From NCBI GenBank assembly GCA_001557505.1, contig LSAX01000009.1, forward strand, positions 1,612,001 to 1,676,000: a stretch of DNA of 64,000 bases. The letters are read 5' to 3'. Source of the stretch: Reticulascus tulasneorum (lineage: Eukaryota > Ascomycota > Sordariomycetes > Glomerellales > Reticulascaceae). How positions within the stretch are numbered: position 1 is the first letter of the stretch; the number at the start of each line of letters is the position of its first letter. A program made the position numbers and the translations under genes. Positions 20,634 to 31,902 of this stretch are shown in pieces. The notes under the pieces are model-generated. The model did not search any database. It saw only the letters and a list, made by a program, of their open reading frames with translations, and was not told where the DNA came from.

Positions 20634-23009
20634 ATGCCGTCAGCAGCAGCTCGACGCATGTACGAGGATCAAATACCGTCATTCATGTCGGTGTTTGATC
20701 TGGATGCAGAAACAATGGCAGACAGGGACACAGTTACCATTGTCAACCCGAAGTTGGTCGACATTGAACCGTCGTGCTCGCCGTCATTAGGAAACCCGGT
20801 CCAGCAACATCTACGAACAACCACCATACCCTCCGATCCAACTCACAAACACCACGACAGCACTTCCACAAGGACCTCGGAATCCGCTGACTCTTCACCG
20901 ACGACGACAGTGTCGACAACTGATTCGTCTCCACTATCCGACCCATCGCCTTCGTCCTCGCCAGACTCTCCCATCAACTTAATACCACTCTCATCATTTC
21001 CTGCCACCTCTTTCGGCGGCCTGTCGTCTTTGGGCTCTCTTACCCTCCCCGATACCTCACATCTCGAGCGACCCATGACATCGCCCTCACCCCGCCGTCC
21101 AAAAAATATGAAGGGGTTATCGATCCAACCCCCTTTCGCCAGCACGGCGGCGACGACGAACTCGCTTGTGTCTGAGCCATCTTCGCCCGTTTTCATCAAG
21201 CCGAAAATCCAAGGCATGAAGCGAAAACCCAGCCAATTGAGCCTCAAGACAAACTCATCGGACCTCATCATGAGGACAACACTCGAGGTTCCTACTTCAC
21301 CCGCGTTGCCACCGATATTGCAACGGCGCGCTCTCAAGCATTCCTCTTCGTCCCCGCACATGCTCTCTGGATTAAAATCTTCCACTTTCGGGCCAGCTGG
21401 TGGAATGGGGTTTCCCAAGGTGCTGGAGCGCAACGAATCGGGCTTGTCGGAATTGTTGAGGCCGACGAAGACCGGCATGGCATCTGCATTTAATACGGCA
21501 ATTGCGGAGGAGGAATCGCCCATCAAACCGCAACTGGCAAGTCGGGCGGCGTTGGATTTCGAACCATTCCACGAACAAGAAAACAACGAAGACCAAAAGA
21601 CGCCAGGTTATCCAGACGGTCCAATCGCGATTTACGAAGATAACGTCTTCCTCTACTTGGAACCTACTGCGGAAGAAGCAGCAAAATTCGACACCGTCAT
21701 CAACGTTGCACGAGAAGTTCTCAATCCTTTCAACTGTTTTACAAGGCAGGAGGAGCCTAAGAAGGATGAGGTGCAAGCACCGGCTGCGGACAACAGCCCA
21801 ATTCCTGATACTGCTGTCACCGCAGCCAGCTTTGTCACAGCGTTCGAATCACAACTCAACGATGATAGGTCTGTTGACACACCAACAACGCCAAAAGCAG
21901 CGGCGTTTTCCCTTAAGGAGCCCGAGTATATTCATATGCCTTGGGATCACAACACCGATATTGCGAAGGATTTGATGACACTCTGCGAGACGATCGAATC
22001 AAGAACTAAGGAGGGAAAGAAGGTGCTTATTCATTGTCAACAAGGCGCCAGCCGATCAGCGAGTCTGATCATCGCCTACGGCCTATACCAAAAGCCGGAG
22101 CTGAGTGTGAACGACGCCTACTACGCTGCACAGGCCAAGAGCAGGTGGATTAGCCCTAACATGAAGCTCATGTACTGTCTCCAAGACTTCCAGAAGGAGG
22201 TGTCGAAGAGGAGATTGCCTCCAGGATCCGCTTTCCGGCCACGAGCTGGTCGAAGTCCCACTAAGCACAGGCTTACATTGTCTGCGGATGCTATTGAGAT
22301 TGCGCCTAAAGAGCCTCGCTCAGCTCCTCTAGCAGAAGAGGTTGAGAGCAACCAACGAAGCGCCAGCGCAAGCCCGCAAAGCCGCAGCCCGATACGCATT
22401 CGACGAAACTCAACTCCGGGTAGTCAACCTATTTCGCCAGGGCCATCATCCGCACCATCCAGTTTTTCATGGTCGGAAGCGGAGGATAGGAAAGAATCAG
22501 CCAAGCTCAGCAAATTCGACTTCGACAAGCTACTCTTGAAACCCAGGCCTACCTTGGCTGATTCCGGCTTCGCATCTTCCACAGACTTCTTCGGAAAACC
22601 CCCACCGTCTCCTGGCTTTGGTGCCCATCGCTTCGGATCAAACGAAGCCTTCGGCTTCTCCAGCTTGAGCCTCGGGTCTTCATTTAACGACACCGATATG
22701 AAGGACACGATGCCGACGGAACGACATATCACAGTGATCGGTGCTTTCCCGGACGACGCTGCCCTCATGTCACCACGGGCTGAGACGATGACGAAGAATC
22801 CGTTGCATGACGCGTTTAATGACTTTGCGGGTTTGCGGTTTGTGGAGGTACCGCCAACTCCGAGCGAAGGTCTGTTCTCACCTCGAGAAACGATGTTCCC
22901 ACGGGACCCTTTCTTTCCTTTTGGCCGACCCACACAAGTAACTGACCCACGAAGCCCACCTACCGAAGGTGAAACACCGATTGTGAGGTCAATTGACGAG
23001 GTACTTTGA
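20634..23009 (+). CDS. Dual-specificity (MAP-kinase) phosphatase, MSG5-like
   Basis: Single-exon gene of 791 residues. The phosphatase core spans roughly residues 325-510. It begins DGPIAIYEDNVFLY, has the general-acid loop MPWDHN (Asp438), and the P-loop HCQQGASRSAS with catalytic Cys468 and Arg474, then the AYYAAQAKSRWISPN segment. Yeast Msg5 and relatives remove phosphate from the Thr and Tyr of MAP kinases in cell-wall-integrity and mating pathways, and that role is inferred here. The long N-terminus is Ser/Thr/Pro-rich and contains a MAPK-docking-like stretch, MKRKPSQLSL at 195-204. The C-terminal 280 residues are disordered with many SP sites. The start is the first ATG of a frame preceded by a CT-rich leader. 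It is preceded by the 11.4 kb gene desert. Confidence 0.87.
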   Translation: MPSAAARRMYEDQIPSFMSVFDLDAETMADRDTVTIVNPKLVDIEPSCSPSLGNPVQQHLRTTTIPSDPTHKHHDSTSTRTSESADSSPTTTVSTTDSSPLSDPSPSSSPDSPINLIPLSSFPATSFGGLSSLGSLTLPDTSHLERPMTSPSPRRPKNMKGLSIQPPFASTAATTNSLVSEPSSPVFIKPKIQGMKRKPSQLSLKTNSSDLIMRTTLEVPTSPALPPILQRRALKHSSSSPHMLSGLKSSTFGPAGGMGFPKVLERNESGLSELLRPTKTGMASAFNTAIAEEESPIKPQLASRAALDFEPFHEQENNEDQKTPGYPDGPIAIYEDNVFLYLEPTAEEAAKFDTVINVAREVLNPFNCFTRQEEPKKDEVQAPAADNSPIPDTAVTAASFVTAFESQLNDDRSVDTPTTPKAAAFSLKEPEYIHMPWDHNTDIAKDLMTLCETIESRTKEGKKVLIHCQQGASRSASLIIAYGLYQKPELSVNDAYYAAQAKSRWISPNMKLMYCLQDFQKEVSKRRLPPGSAFRPRAGRSPTKHRLTLSADAIEIAPKEPRSAPLAEEVESNQRSASASPQSRSPIRIRRNSTPGSQPISPGPSSAPSSFSWSEAEDRKESAKLSKFDFDKLLLKPRPTLADSGFASSTDFFGKPPPSPGFGAHRFGSNEAFGFSSLSLGSSFNDTDMKDTMPTERHITVIGAFPDDAALMSPRAETMTKNPLHDAFNDFAGLRFVEVPPTPSEGLFSPRETMFPRDPFFPFGRPTQVTDPRSPPTEGETPIVRSIDEVL

Positions 23010-24076
23010 TGATACTCCCGGACGAACACAGCGATATCACACCAACTCCATAGTCACTGCAACTATCAGCCCTAGCCGATATACGCTTTGACTAAATTTA
23101 CCAATATTACATATATACCCACGCTTCGACTTTTACGCCAAAACGACCCTTTTGCTTCGGTATTTAGCGTTTGCAGGCATTTACAGGCGTTTATGGTTCC
23201 CTTACAAAGGGCCATTCATCAGGCGGTTGATCTGGATTTCACGAGCCATTACCCACCACCGGCGACTTTGGTCGATGGACCATCTATTTTTTGCAATCCC
23301 ACATATCCCACAAGCTTTTCACGAAAGAGCTAGCGACGTGAATTTCCTTTGTTTTTTTTTCGATGTTTTGAGCACAGCGTGTGGCGAATCCGGAGGGGAA
23401 CGGTTTCGCCACCAGACGCCAATTTACATTTTAAATCGAAATGTGTAATCTAGCAACCTCACGGCGTGCGACGAGGCATGGACAGGAAATGGTATCTGGA
23501 AACGGGAAACCGGTACTTTTTGTGTGCTTTACGACGGAGTCAGGGGACATATATTGTCGACCACTCGCTTTCCTCGATCCACCTGGACCGCCCGATGGAA
23601 GCGGTCCGGGGGATCGGGAAGCGGGTGGTTTTGGAGGTATTTAAAAGCGATGAAGTGGGCTCATTGGTCATGATCATTGAGGTTTTACTGGGAATCTGAG
23701 AGCACAGGGGAGCGAGAGGAGGTGGCAGGTGAAGGGAGATGAGGATACATACCATAATGATGGGCCGATAGTAGCAGATGTTGATGAATGAGATCCACGC
23801 TTTCCAGTGCCCTATGTTGGCTTTCTCGTATTACTTGTGATTGTGCAAAGGAAGCAACATGCCAATAATGTGAAAGTCCGCACTGGTTGGGTACTTGACG
23901 AAAGCCAATATCTCTACCTCGATTCTTTCCTCTATTTTTTTTGCATTCGTTCCTATACTCCTAGAACTCCGTATATCTCTAGCCCCAATGCTTCCCTGCC
24001 GGATGGATATATAAATTTTGCGTAGAACTATCAAAAGATGACCTTCTCTACATATAAGCGGTTCTATGCAACCAAA
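23010..24076. other. Convergent intergenic region, phosphatase / HUT1
   Basis: These 1067 bases lie between two converging stop codons and should contain both 3' UTRs and terminators. AT-rich segments occur near 23090-23110 and 23900-24020. No coding frame is convincing. Confidence 0.4.
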
Positions 24077-25459
24077 CTACTGCGCCTTCCCAGCCTTTGC
24101 GGCCCTCTTCGCCGCCTCCTTGGTCATCTTCTCCTGGCGCGCGATGGCGGCCTCGACGCCGATGCCGCCAAACACGAGCCCGACGCCGAGCCACTGCATC
24201 TGCGTCAGGCGGTGGCCGAAGGCGACGACGGAGAGCATCATGGTGAACATCTTGCGGGTGACGGTAACGGTTACGAGCAGGACGGACGAGAATGTGGAGA
24301 GGGTGTAGACTGCTCTTTTGTTAGCAACTTATCTCGCTTCCACTTAAAGGGGTACGGAGGGGGTGGGAACGAGGAAGGGAATTATGGGAGCAAAGAAACT
24401 CACAGATAAACACCTGCCCAACCGCACCGCAGGCCGCGAAGCCTAGCACATCTCGCCAAACAGCGGGATAGCGCGCCATGAAGCCTAGCGCAGCCTGGAG
24501 CTCGCCGGCGCTGCCCTTGACGTCCACGCCCAAGTACTCCCCAATGCCGGTATGCACCAACCACGGACTCAGCACCAGGTACCCGGCCGTAACGACGGTG
24601 CTCATGATGTTATTTGCGCACATCATCTGCGGGCCGGTGTATCCCTTCCAGCTGGTAAAGATGTAGTCCTGGGTGCTGTTGGTCAAGCCATCAAATAACA
24701 GGTTGATGCCCAACAGTAGCAGGCCCCACGACACGTTGCGCTCCTGGTCGACGTTGGTCGACTTCTTGTGCTTCTTGCCGCTGTGCAGCGTGAACACGGC
24801 GACGCCGGCCGTGACGGCGGCGACGACCAGGTACTTGTACAGCGGGTAGCGCTTCCGGAAGATGGTGATGTGCAGGAACATGACGGGCAGGAGCTTGCAG
24901 CTCTTGGCGAGCAGGAAGGTGATGTAGTCGATGTGCGCGAGCGAGGCGTACCCGAACGGCGAGGCGAGGCTGCTCGTGACGGCGACGAGGGCCAGCGGCG
25001 CGAGGATGCTCTTGGAGGGGATGATGGGCGGGGTGGGGGCGCCGCGGGGCGTGCTGGCGAGGAGGTAGACGAAGCCCGTCGTGGCGGCGAAAACGGACTG
25101 GATGGTGTTGAGGAAGACGGGATATTGGAAGACTTCGGGCTTGGAGGTCGAGCCATAGGGGGTGGTGGTGAGCTTCTCCTGGAGGTAGGCCCATGTCAGG
25201 CTACGCGCACCGTCAGTATCCCATTTCTCGAAAATCCCAATGGCAGACGGCAGACGTACAAGGAGGCGTAGATGCCCGCGACGGCGATGAACAGCTGCAA
25301 AACCCCCGCATCCTTCGCCTCGATAGGAGGAATCGCCGCGGCGACCTTGCCGTTGGATTGCTTGGAAACCGTGCCTATCTTCGGAGACGAATCGTGACGA
25401 CTGAAGTATTCGGACGAGGCTTCGCGCCGGATGGGAGTGGCTTGCTTGGAGCGTGCCAT
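24077..25459 (-). CDS. HUT1: UDP-galactose/nucleotide-sugar transporter HUT1
   Basis: ER multi-spanning transporter of the SLC35B/Hut1 family, carrying nucleotide sugars into the lumen for glycosylation and ER quality control. Reverse-strand exons 25459-25260, 25200-24404 and 24309-24077 give 409 residues. After a hydrophilic N-terminus the first membrane span reads into [22 protein letters not shown], the family signature. Further blocks are [37 protein letters not shown], and [16 protein letters not shown]. About eight to ten hydrophobic spans are evident. Introns interrupt at ASF and at IFY, both with consensus ends. The C-terminus is Lys/Ala-rich ([10 protein letters not shown]), which could aid ER retention. 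The middle exon is very GC-rich, unlike the flanks. Confidence 0.92.
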
Positions 25460-26975
25460 GGTGGCCAGCTCAGGAGGCGAGCTTTTGGTGAATTACATAC
25501 AAATGGGGGAACACGGAAAGTGGAAGCAAAAGAGCGAACGTATTCACTGAACCGAGATAGCAAGCACTCGCATTTCAGAGCTATTAGAACACCGGGATTG
25601 GTGAGGAAACAAAAAGACCAACGGAACGGAAGGCTGACGTTGTTGGACTGTGGTTGATATTGAGCGTTTGGTGATGACAGTTGGCTTCATCCCTAAAAAA
25701 GAATTGTGGAGAGCTGTACCTTAGCAGGGGGGTGGCTTAATCTTATCGGGAGAGCAGCCGCTTGACTGGCAACTTTGTGGCTTCCAAGCCGCCCCACATC
25801 GAATTGGCCAATGGTGGATCTAATTACATGGTCCGTTCAGGGGGGGAACAATGGACGAGGCGCGCTACCAACCACTGTAGGTAGTGTACCTATCTACACT
25901 GCACATACCATTTATTATATATGGCAAGCACACCACGGGCACACAACCTGCGCTCGGCAGATTCAAGGCAGAGCCACGGTCAGAGGCGAACATCACGACT
26001 TCAAGTCCCAGTTCAAATCGATGACTTATCAGAACGGCGTAATCTATCACCGTGCCCCAATGTATTTGTTCTCTCGTCTACTGCTAGATACCCCTTATCT
26101 AGACATCATGTGATTCCTCGACAAGTTTCGCGCGGAAAACTTCCAAGGAGCCCGAGCCTAGAAGCGCGGAGAAAAAGAGGCGTAGTGGTTAAGGCGAGCG
26201 TTGGGAGTTCGTTGGTAAGATGAAGCGGCCCGATAGCATGTCTGGTAATGTCGAGGAATCGGTCTGGGTCGACGGGCCAAGTGGTTGAGATGAGTTGAGA
26301 GGCAGGATGCGGAAGCGGAAAGAGAAATTCAGCAGAGGGAGGGACAAGGAGTATGATGCTGAAGGTGTGTTTTGGAGCGGCCTGAGCAGGTTGTGTTAAA
26401 GGAGGAGGTATCCCATAGTAAAAGGTATTCATCATGTCGTGAGGAGAAATGTCAGGACCCTGAATCCCGCCACGGCATCGCCATGACGGGCCTGGGGCTA
26501 ACTGCCATATGTTCGTGTGAAACTTGATACAAGAATCGTGCATCCATACAGCCCAGCCAGCCTTGCTGTCTGCAATGAGATCTTGACATCTTCGATGGTG
26601 TTTTTTTCTTCTTTCGTAGAGGTTGCAAAAGAAGACGAGGTTGAGGATAGGATTATCGTCCGCCGAGAAGGCGACTTTCGGAAGAAAGGTGGCCAAAACG
26701 AAGTGGAAAGAAGAACGGCTTGGCCGAGAAAAGATGAGGTTGGCCGTGAGGAAAATAAAATAAAATGCTTTTCGAAGAAGTTGGAAAGAGTCGTCATATC
26801 GTTTAGTCGCGCACTCCCCCATCGACCAAATAAGCAGCCTTGCGGCAAGTCAGATCTGGAAAATGTCCCCAGTCGGAGGCTTGCCAAAATCCGACGCAAA
26901 TACAGAACCAGGGAATACAGACGAGGCCCGTGAACGAACTGGAAGACCTCTGAGCTAGAAGCTGTGGCGCTTTCG
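25460..26975. other. Intergenic, HUT1 promoter and KH-gene 3' region
   Basis: A 1516-base gap. A 238-codon reverse frame (26822-26106) crosses it, but it starts without a domain, is Phe/Pro/Leu-biased and lies just downstream of the KH gene, so I treat it as 3' UTR and chance opening. Nothing else is supported. Confidence 0.4.
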
Positions 26976-28260
26976 CTACTCGGGCGATTGGGCCTGGCTC
27001 CGACGCATCTTCTCGGCCTCCAAGTTCTCATAGAGAAGGAAGAGTGCCGACTCGTTGGCCTTCGCGGTTCCCATTATGGTGAACATTCTCTCTCCCGTCT
27101 CATCATGCGGTGCCTATTAAACCAAATCAGTTTTTGCTTCCTCCAACTTACGGCGCCTGCCAAGTATGAGGCGATTCCTGAACTAACCTTTGCGATAGAA
27201 ATACGAGCTCCGGAAGTTTTGCGTATCTCGCTGATCTTGCTTCCTGCACGGCCAATGATACATCCAACCATATCTGCCGGGATGCTGATGTTTTGAGTCT
27301 GGATTTCCTCTCCGTTCTCGTCATGCGTCGGGGGGCCACGTGAAGCGGCATCAGAATCAGAGCGCCGATTATACGAACGCGGGGCGCCGTTGCTGAAATC
27401 GGCGCCGTTGCCTGTTCGCATCACCCGGGGACTGGAGTAATCACCGCCTCTTCCACCAGACGAAGGAGGATAACCACCAGCACCTGCGCCGCCGCTGCCA
27501 CGATCGCGATCACGATCACCCACGGCGGCAGTCCCACCAGGCTGGGTGCGAACAACGGGATTATACAGAACCGTGCCGGTTCCGCGTTGCCAATCATCTA
27601 CGAGACACTTGCAGATTTCCCAGATGGCACCTCTAATGCCCTCCGGAGTACCTTGGACCTCTACAATACGCTCGGTCGACTGCGGCAACATTTCCTTCTG
27701 TGCAACCATACGCACGCCTGAGACGTCTTGAATGTGCTTGATCTTCAGGCCTTGTCGACCGATGATCGTGCCCATCTGATTGTGTGAGATCAAGAGCTTG
27801 ATCGCTATGCCAGAGCTGTCAGTTGAGTCAGGTATTGTGAGCTTGGGGGCAGCGTACGATGTGTGCCGTTGTTCTGGACAACGCCTCCCATTCCCATTGC
27901 GGGCGCACCCTCCAAAAGAGCTCGTGCGACAATGGCATATGCCCTTGAGATGGCGTCGCAGCCGCCCGTGATGGTCAGTACACGGTCGTGCACACCCTGT
28001 ACCACCTTGCTAACACCGGCCTTGACGCCTGTCTCGTCTCGCAAGTCGGCCACATTCTTCCCGCCCTTGCCAATGATCACACCAGCTTCTTTGGAGGAGA
28101 CGATGGCTCGGAGGGTCAATTGCGCCTGGGCATATTCGTCGTCCGTCTTGGGAGCAGGCTCTCCATCCGGGCCTAAACGTGGCTCACCATCCAGCTTCAA
28201 ATGCTCCATGGGATCAATGAGATCGCTGCCATTCGACGGCATTGTGTCCTGGGCTGACAT
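26976..28260 (-). CDS. HEK2: Triple KH-domain RNA-binding protein (Hek2/PCBP type)
   Basis: Cytoplasmic/nuclear mRNA-binding protein with three KH domains, like yeast Hek2/Khd1, fission yeast Rnc1 and animal poly(C)-binding proteins. Reverse-strand exons 28260-27858, 27804-27188 and 27113-26976 give 385 residues. KH1 has GVIIGKGGKNVADLRDETG, KH2 has GTIIGRQGLKIKHIQDVSG, and KH3 has GCIIGRAGSKISEIRKTSG; each holds the GxxG loop that grips single-stranded RNA. A Gly/Arg-rich linker (GDRDRDRGSGGAGAGG) lies between KH2 and KH3. The last intron cuts KH3 just after ISIAK. The correct start is the ATG before SAQDT; the frame further upstream begins with TTG only. The long leader is CT-rich on the coding strand. 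Such proteins control mRNA localisation, stability and translation. Confidence 0.92.
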
Positions 28261-28899
28261 TTTGGTCTGAATTCGAAAAGCTCTGGAGCTCAACGGATTT
28301 GGATCGAAGGCGGGACCGAGGTGGGATGCAATTGAACCACGGGGAAGTCAAGGATCTGCGAGTCCTCGAAGCGGTTCTCTGAATGAAACATTAGTTTAGA
28401 AACAGCGGAGAATCGCACCGAGTGGAGTTTTGCAAGTTCATGCCAGCGGAAGCAAGAAGCCCGGAAACAAGCAAGAACTTGCGACAGCAGCACGTGGACA
28501 TGCGAGAAGATGTCACCATGTGGATCAAGAATTCAAAGCAGCCAATAATAGTACATAAAGGTAGCATAGCAATCGCAACGAAGGAGTGACGGGAAACCAA
28601 AGCTTAGGGGGTGGAGGGACCTTGCGTACATACCTGGTTGACGTTGGCGGTCTGCGTGAAGCTTTGAAGCTTTGCGAAAGGATCAGTTCGAAGGCGGGGT
28701 GATTTTGGTGCGGTTCTGGGTTTTCCTGGTGGTGGTAAAGTTTTTTTTCTTTTTTTTGGCGAATTCGGGATGGCGGGGTAGGTAGTTAGTGTGGAAGTTG
28801 TGGTAGAGGCGATTCCACAGACAGATGCGGTCTGTCGGGTGGTGTGAAAGTACCGTGGGCAAGGGGGGACTTCGCACGCACGATAAGTCGGGAAAGCGG

Positions 28900-29215
28900 T
28901 AGATGGGGGAGAGAGAGGCGCGCGAACGAGGTCAGGTTAGAAGACTCGGAAGAGAGGTGAGAGGTGTGCAGCAGAGGGCGAGCCCGGGTACGGTGGGTAG
29001 CGGTGCGGAAGTGGAGGGCGCAAGACGACTTGGGGGTGAAAGAGAGGTGAGAGAGGTGTGAGAGAGAAGAGAGGCCGAGAGGAGGGCGAGATTAGAGGGA
29101 CCGGGGGGGAGGAGGAAGGAGGGGACGTGAGACAGAGGCGGTATCTCTCGTATCTTGGAGGCGGGGAGAAGAGGTGAAGAAGAGGAAGAGAAGAGAAGAA
29201 GAGAGACTAGAGGAT
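28900..29215 (-). promoter_or_regulatory. Polypurine/polypyrimidine tract upstream of KH gene
   Basis: The + strand is about four-fifths purine with long GAGAG and GGAGGA runs, so the coding strand of the KH gene sees a C/U-rich tract about 0.65-0.95 kb before its start codon. It may be promoter or, if transcribed, a long pyrimidine-rich leader. Confidence 0.6.
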
Positions 29216-29420
29216 TGATCAGAAGGGGATGTTTTTGACCGTTTGGGAATGACATTTGGAGGAAAGCTACCTCTGAATGGTTCTCCCGGGCAGGTGGGAG
29301 GTACCGCCCATTCTCCAAGGTATCTCCCATCCCATGCCATCCCATCTCATCCCCCCTGCCATGGAAAGGAAAGAGAAGAAAAAACACCAATGAAAATGGG
29401 GTAAGTACATCACAACTCAG

Positions 29421-29532
29421 TGCCTACCTAGCCTACTTACCCTAGGTACCTACCTCACGGTACCGAACCACCTGCCTGAGCATCATCAACTCAGTACCTA
29501 AGGTAGGTAGGTAGGTAGGTGGTTGCCCTACC
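29421..29532. repeat. TACCTAGGTA-type motifs and (GTAG)n run
   Basis: The interval contains CCTACCTAGCC, CCCTAGGTACCTACC and a run of GTAG units (29502-29520). These palindromic ACCTAGGT-like words are common in promoters of some filamentous ascomycetes. Their function is unproven. Confidence 0.7.
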
Positions 29533-29973
29533 TGTGATTGACTGCCGTTTGCGGTTATGAGACAGACGACGGCCCCGGGGGGGGGGCACAACTTGGGAGG
29601 TACGATAATGCCGCTGCATTGCACTGCAGGAACCCAAGACGGGTGACCTTCGACCCCACCTTGCAGGGAGGACCCAGAGAGGTATTCGCCAGGCTCAGAA
29701 GCAGCGAGATGCTACTGTGGCAGCCGCTAAAAGCCGTCACCAGTAGAGGTACCCTGTCCCCTCAGCACATGCTCTGCCAGTGGTACCCAGGCCGTACCTG
29801 ACAGAGAAATCCACAGAGGGCGCAACGCAGTCCCAGTCCGCCATGTACGAAGGTAATTATGGCCGACCGCCAGTCCGCAGCAACAGGCTGTGGTCGAGTG
29901 AGTCTCTGGGGTCTCGTCTCTCTGTCATCCCCAGACCTGTGGGCTGCTCTTGTTCTCTCTCATTCTTTCTATC

Positions 29974-30050
29974 AAGGTACCTAGGGCATGGAAATAGATA
30001 AACGCGTGATACTTAGGTACCTACCTTACTCAAGGTACCTCAGGTATGTT
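29974..30050. repeat. Second TACCTAGGTA-type motif cluster
   Basis: AAGGTACCTAGGGC, TACTTAGGTACCTACC and AAGGTACCTCAGGTA occur within 77 bases. The words overlap KpnI-like GGTACC palindromes and match the cluster 500 bases to the left. Confidence 0.7.
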
Positions 30051-31902
30051 ATATCGCATCATTTCCTTGCGCCAAACATACACAGGCCCCGCTCCCAGCC
30101 TCTAATTAGAAGAACCCTCAATTACCGTTGCCCCTCCAAAACACGGTACACACATGCCCTACTACCTATTACCTATGTCCAATGCACATCCTCTCCCCTC
30201 CCGGCGCCAGTTCCGTCGTCCTTGTCTTCATCGGAACATATTCTCATTCAATTGTGGACATGGATGGGTAGGGCTTAAACCGATGCTGCTTTGGATGATC
30301 GACCCTTCCGCTTATTTCCGCCCAGCGCAAAGCACGGCGCAACGGGCACGACACTAAGAAATCCAGACCCTCCTTCTCCACTCCGCCAGCCATTTCTCAC
30401 CCGCAACCTCAGGATCACATGGCCGTGTATAGAAATCGGGAACACAACACCAGTTGACCTCTTCTTCCTCTGACTTCCCGTCTGCATAAACTTCCAATCT
30501 AGGATACACGCATGCTGGGTTGTCTCCCAATTCGCTCATATACGTCAGGAGCGCGTCACTCTACCAATCTAGAGGTCTCTCTGGAGCAGACGCACTGTGT
30601 GTCCCCGAGCTTCATTGGCCGACCCGCCCACTAGAGACAAACATCCCGATCAGCGTTGGCGAGTCTGCCAATGGCTCTAGAGGCCATACACCATCCATTA
30701 GGTCTATGTGTAATGTATTGATTGCTCAAGGTATCACTCGTCATATTCTTGGTAAGGTACTTATCTGGTGGCCCAAGCCTATGGGGCCTGAGTCACCCCG
30801 AATCGGCTCCGGTTCGGTCTCGTCGTTGTATCCGGCACCTGCTCCCAGCCTCCACAAACGGAACCTTATCGCTGAGAAAACCATCACTCAATCGTATCAG
30901 CCGGGACCAGGTCTCCTCACCGTTTGTCGGGAAATCGTGCATTGAAGTGAGAGCTGCGCTCAACTCTGACTCTGGCCACCTCAATGGCACTGCTGGGTCC
31001 AAGTCGTATATCAGCCGTGTCAATCAACTCAGCTATCCACAGACAACCATCCAACTTGCTTTGTCACCCGGGGGGCCCTCCAGTCCATGATACCTACCCA
31101 GGAAGCGAGAGCATGTTGTGCAACTCGATGCTGCACCGCTTCCTCGAGCCGGGCTACGCGGACGAACCGGTGAAGAGTGAAAGTGCCTCCAACCCCCACT
31201 GCACAACGCAATCCCCTCCATCTTTTTCGTCACCTCCAACCGTTTCTGTCATGTTTTGATCCTTCAACCCTTAATCCCGTCCATTCCATTACTTCGTACA
31301 TTAGCACAATGTGGGAACGACATGCGTCTAGGGTTGTGGGATTGGCCAGCCACGGGCCCTGTAAGTGGGGCTCGCAGCCACGAGGAAATGCTCCTCAACA
31401 GCTTTTGGTTTGGAGTCTCTGCAGTAGCTTGTTCGCTTATGTCCCTCAACGCCTCCCCATTTGATAGCTGCTGCCCTATCCCGGCTTCGGTAGACCTCGC
31501 CGTATTGATTGTGGCATTTTGCAACCGTCCCATGCTACGCCCGTCCTGCAGACTCTGCTTCTCTCCCGCCCAAGTCTCCGCAGCTTACCTGTTATTGTAT
31601 GCAAGCTGGCTGGGCCGACCTCATGGCTCTCTTGCCAATTCCGCATCTTCCTCTTCCTATTGGGCGGTATACCACTGCCTCCTCTCTCATGTGATGCTCG
31701 ATGAATGTAACTGCTTGTGAGAAACATCGCATGCACATACCCTTGATATTCGATCAGCGCTTAGAAGCTGGTGGATGCTGCCGAGCGCACTCGCCCGACT
31801 TGCCAACTACTGCTTCGCTTGCCGGTCACCTCACGAACAGGTCTCAAGGTATCATGGGTCATTCGTTGTCACGTCTATCTAAATGCTCGAGTCGGAAACC
31901 CG

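Larger units (their letters stand above)
28261..31902. other. Gene-free interval, KH-gene promoter and motif clusters
   Basis: These 3642 bases contain no supportable coding gene. The left third is the upstream region of the KH gene, polypurine on the + strand. The middle holds two clusters of TACCTAGGTA-like motifs and a GTAG microsatellite. The right part has chance frames up to 154 codons without domains and leads into the 3' end of the WxxF-motif gene. Confidence 0.45.

Noticed and set aside
26106..26822. 238-codon reverse frame downstream of the KH gene
   Set aside because: Lies in the expected 3' UTR, biased to Phe/Pro/Leu/Thr, and no recognisable domain.
28261..28293. N-terminal extension of the KH protein
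   Set aside because: The upstream in-frame start is TTG, not ATG; the ATG at 28260 is used.
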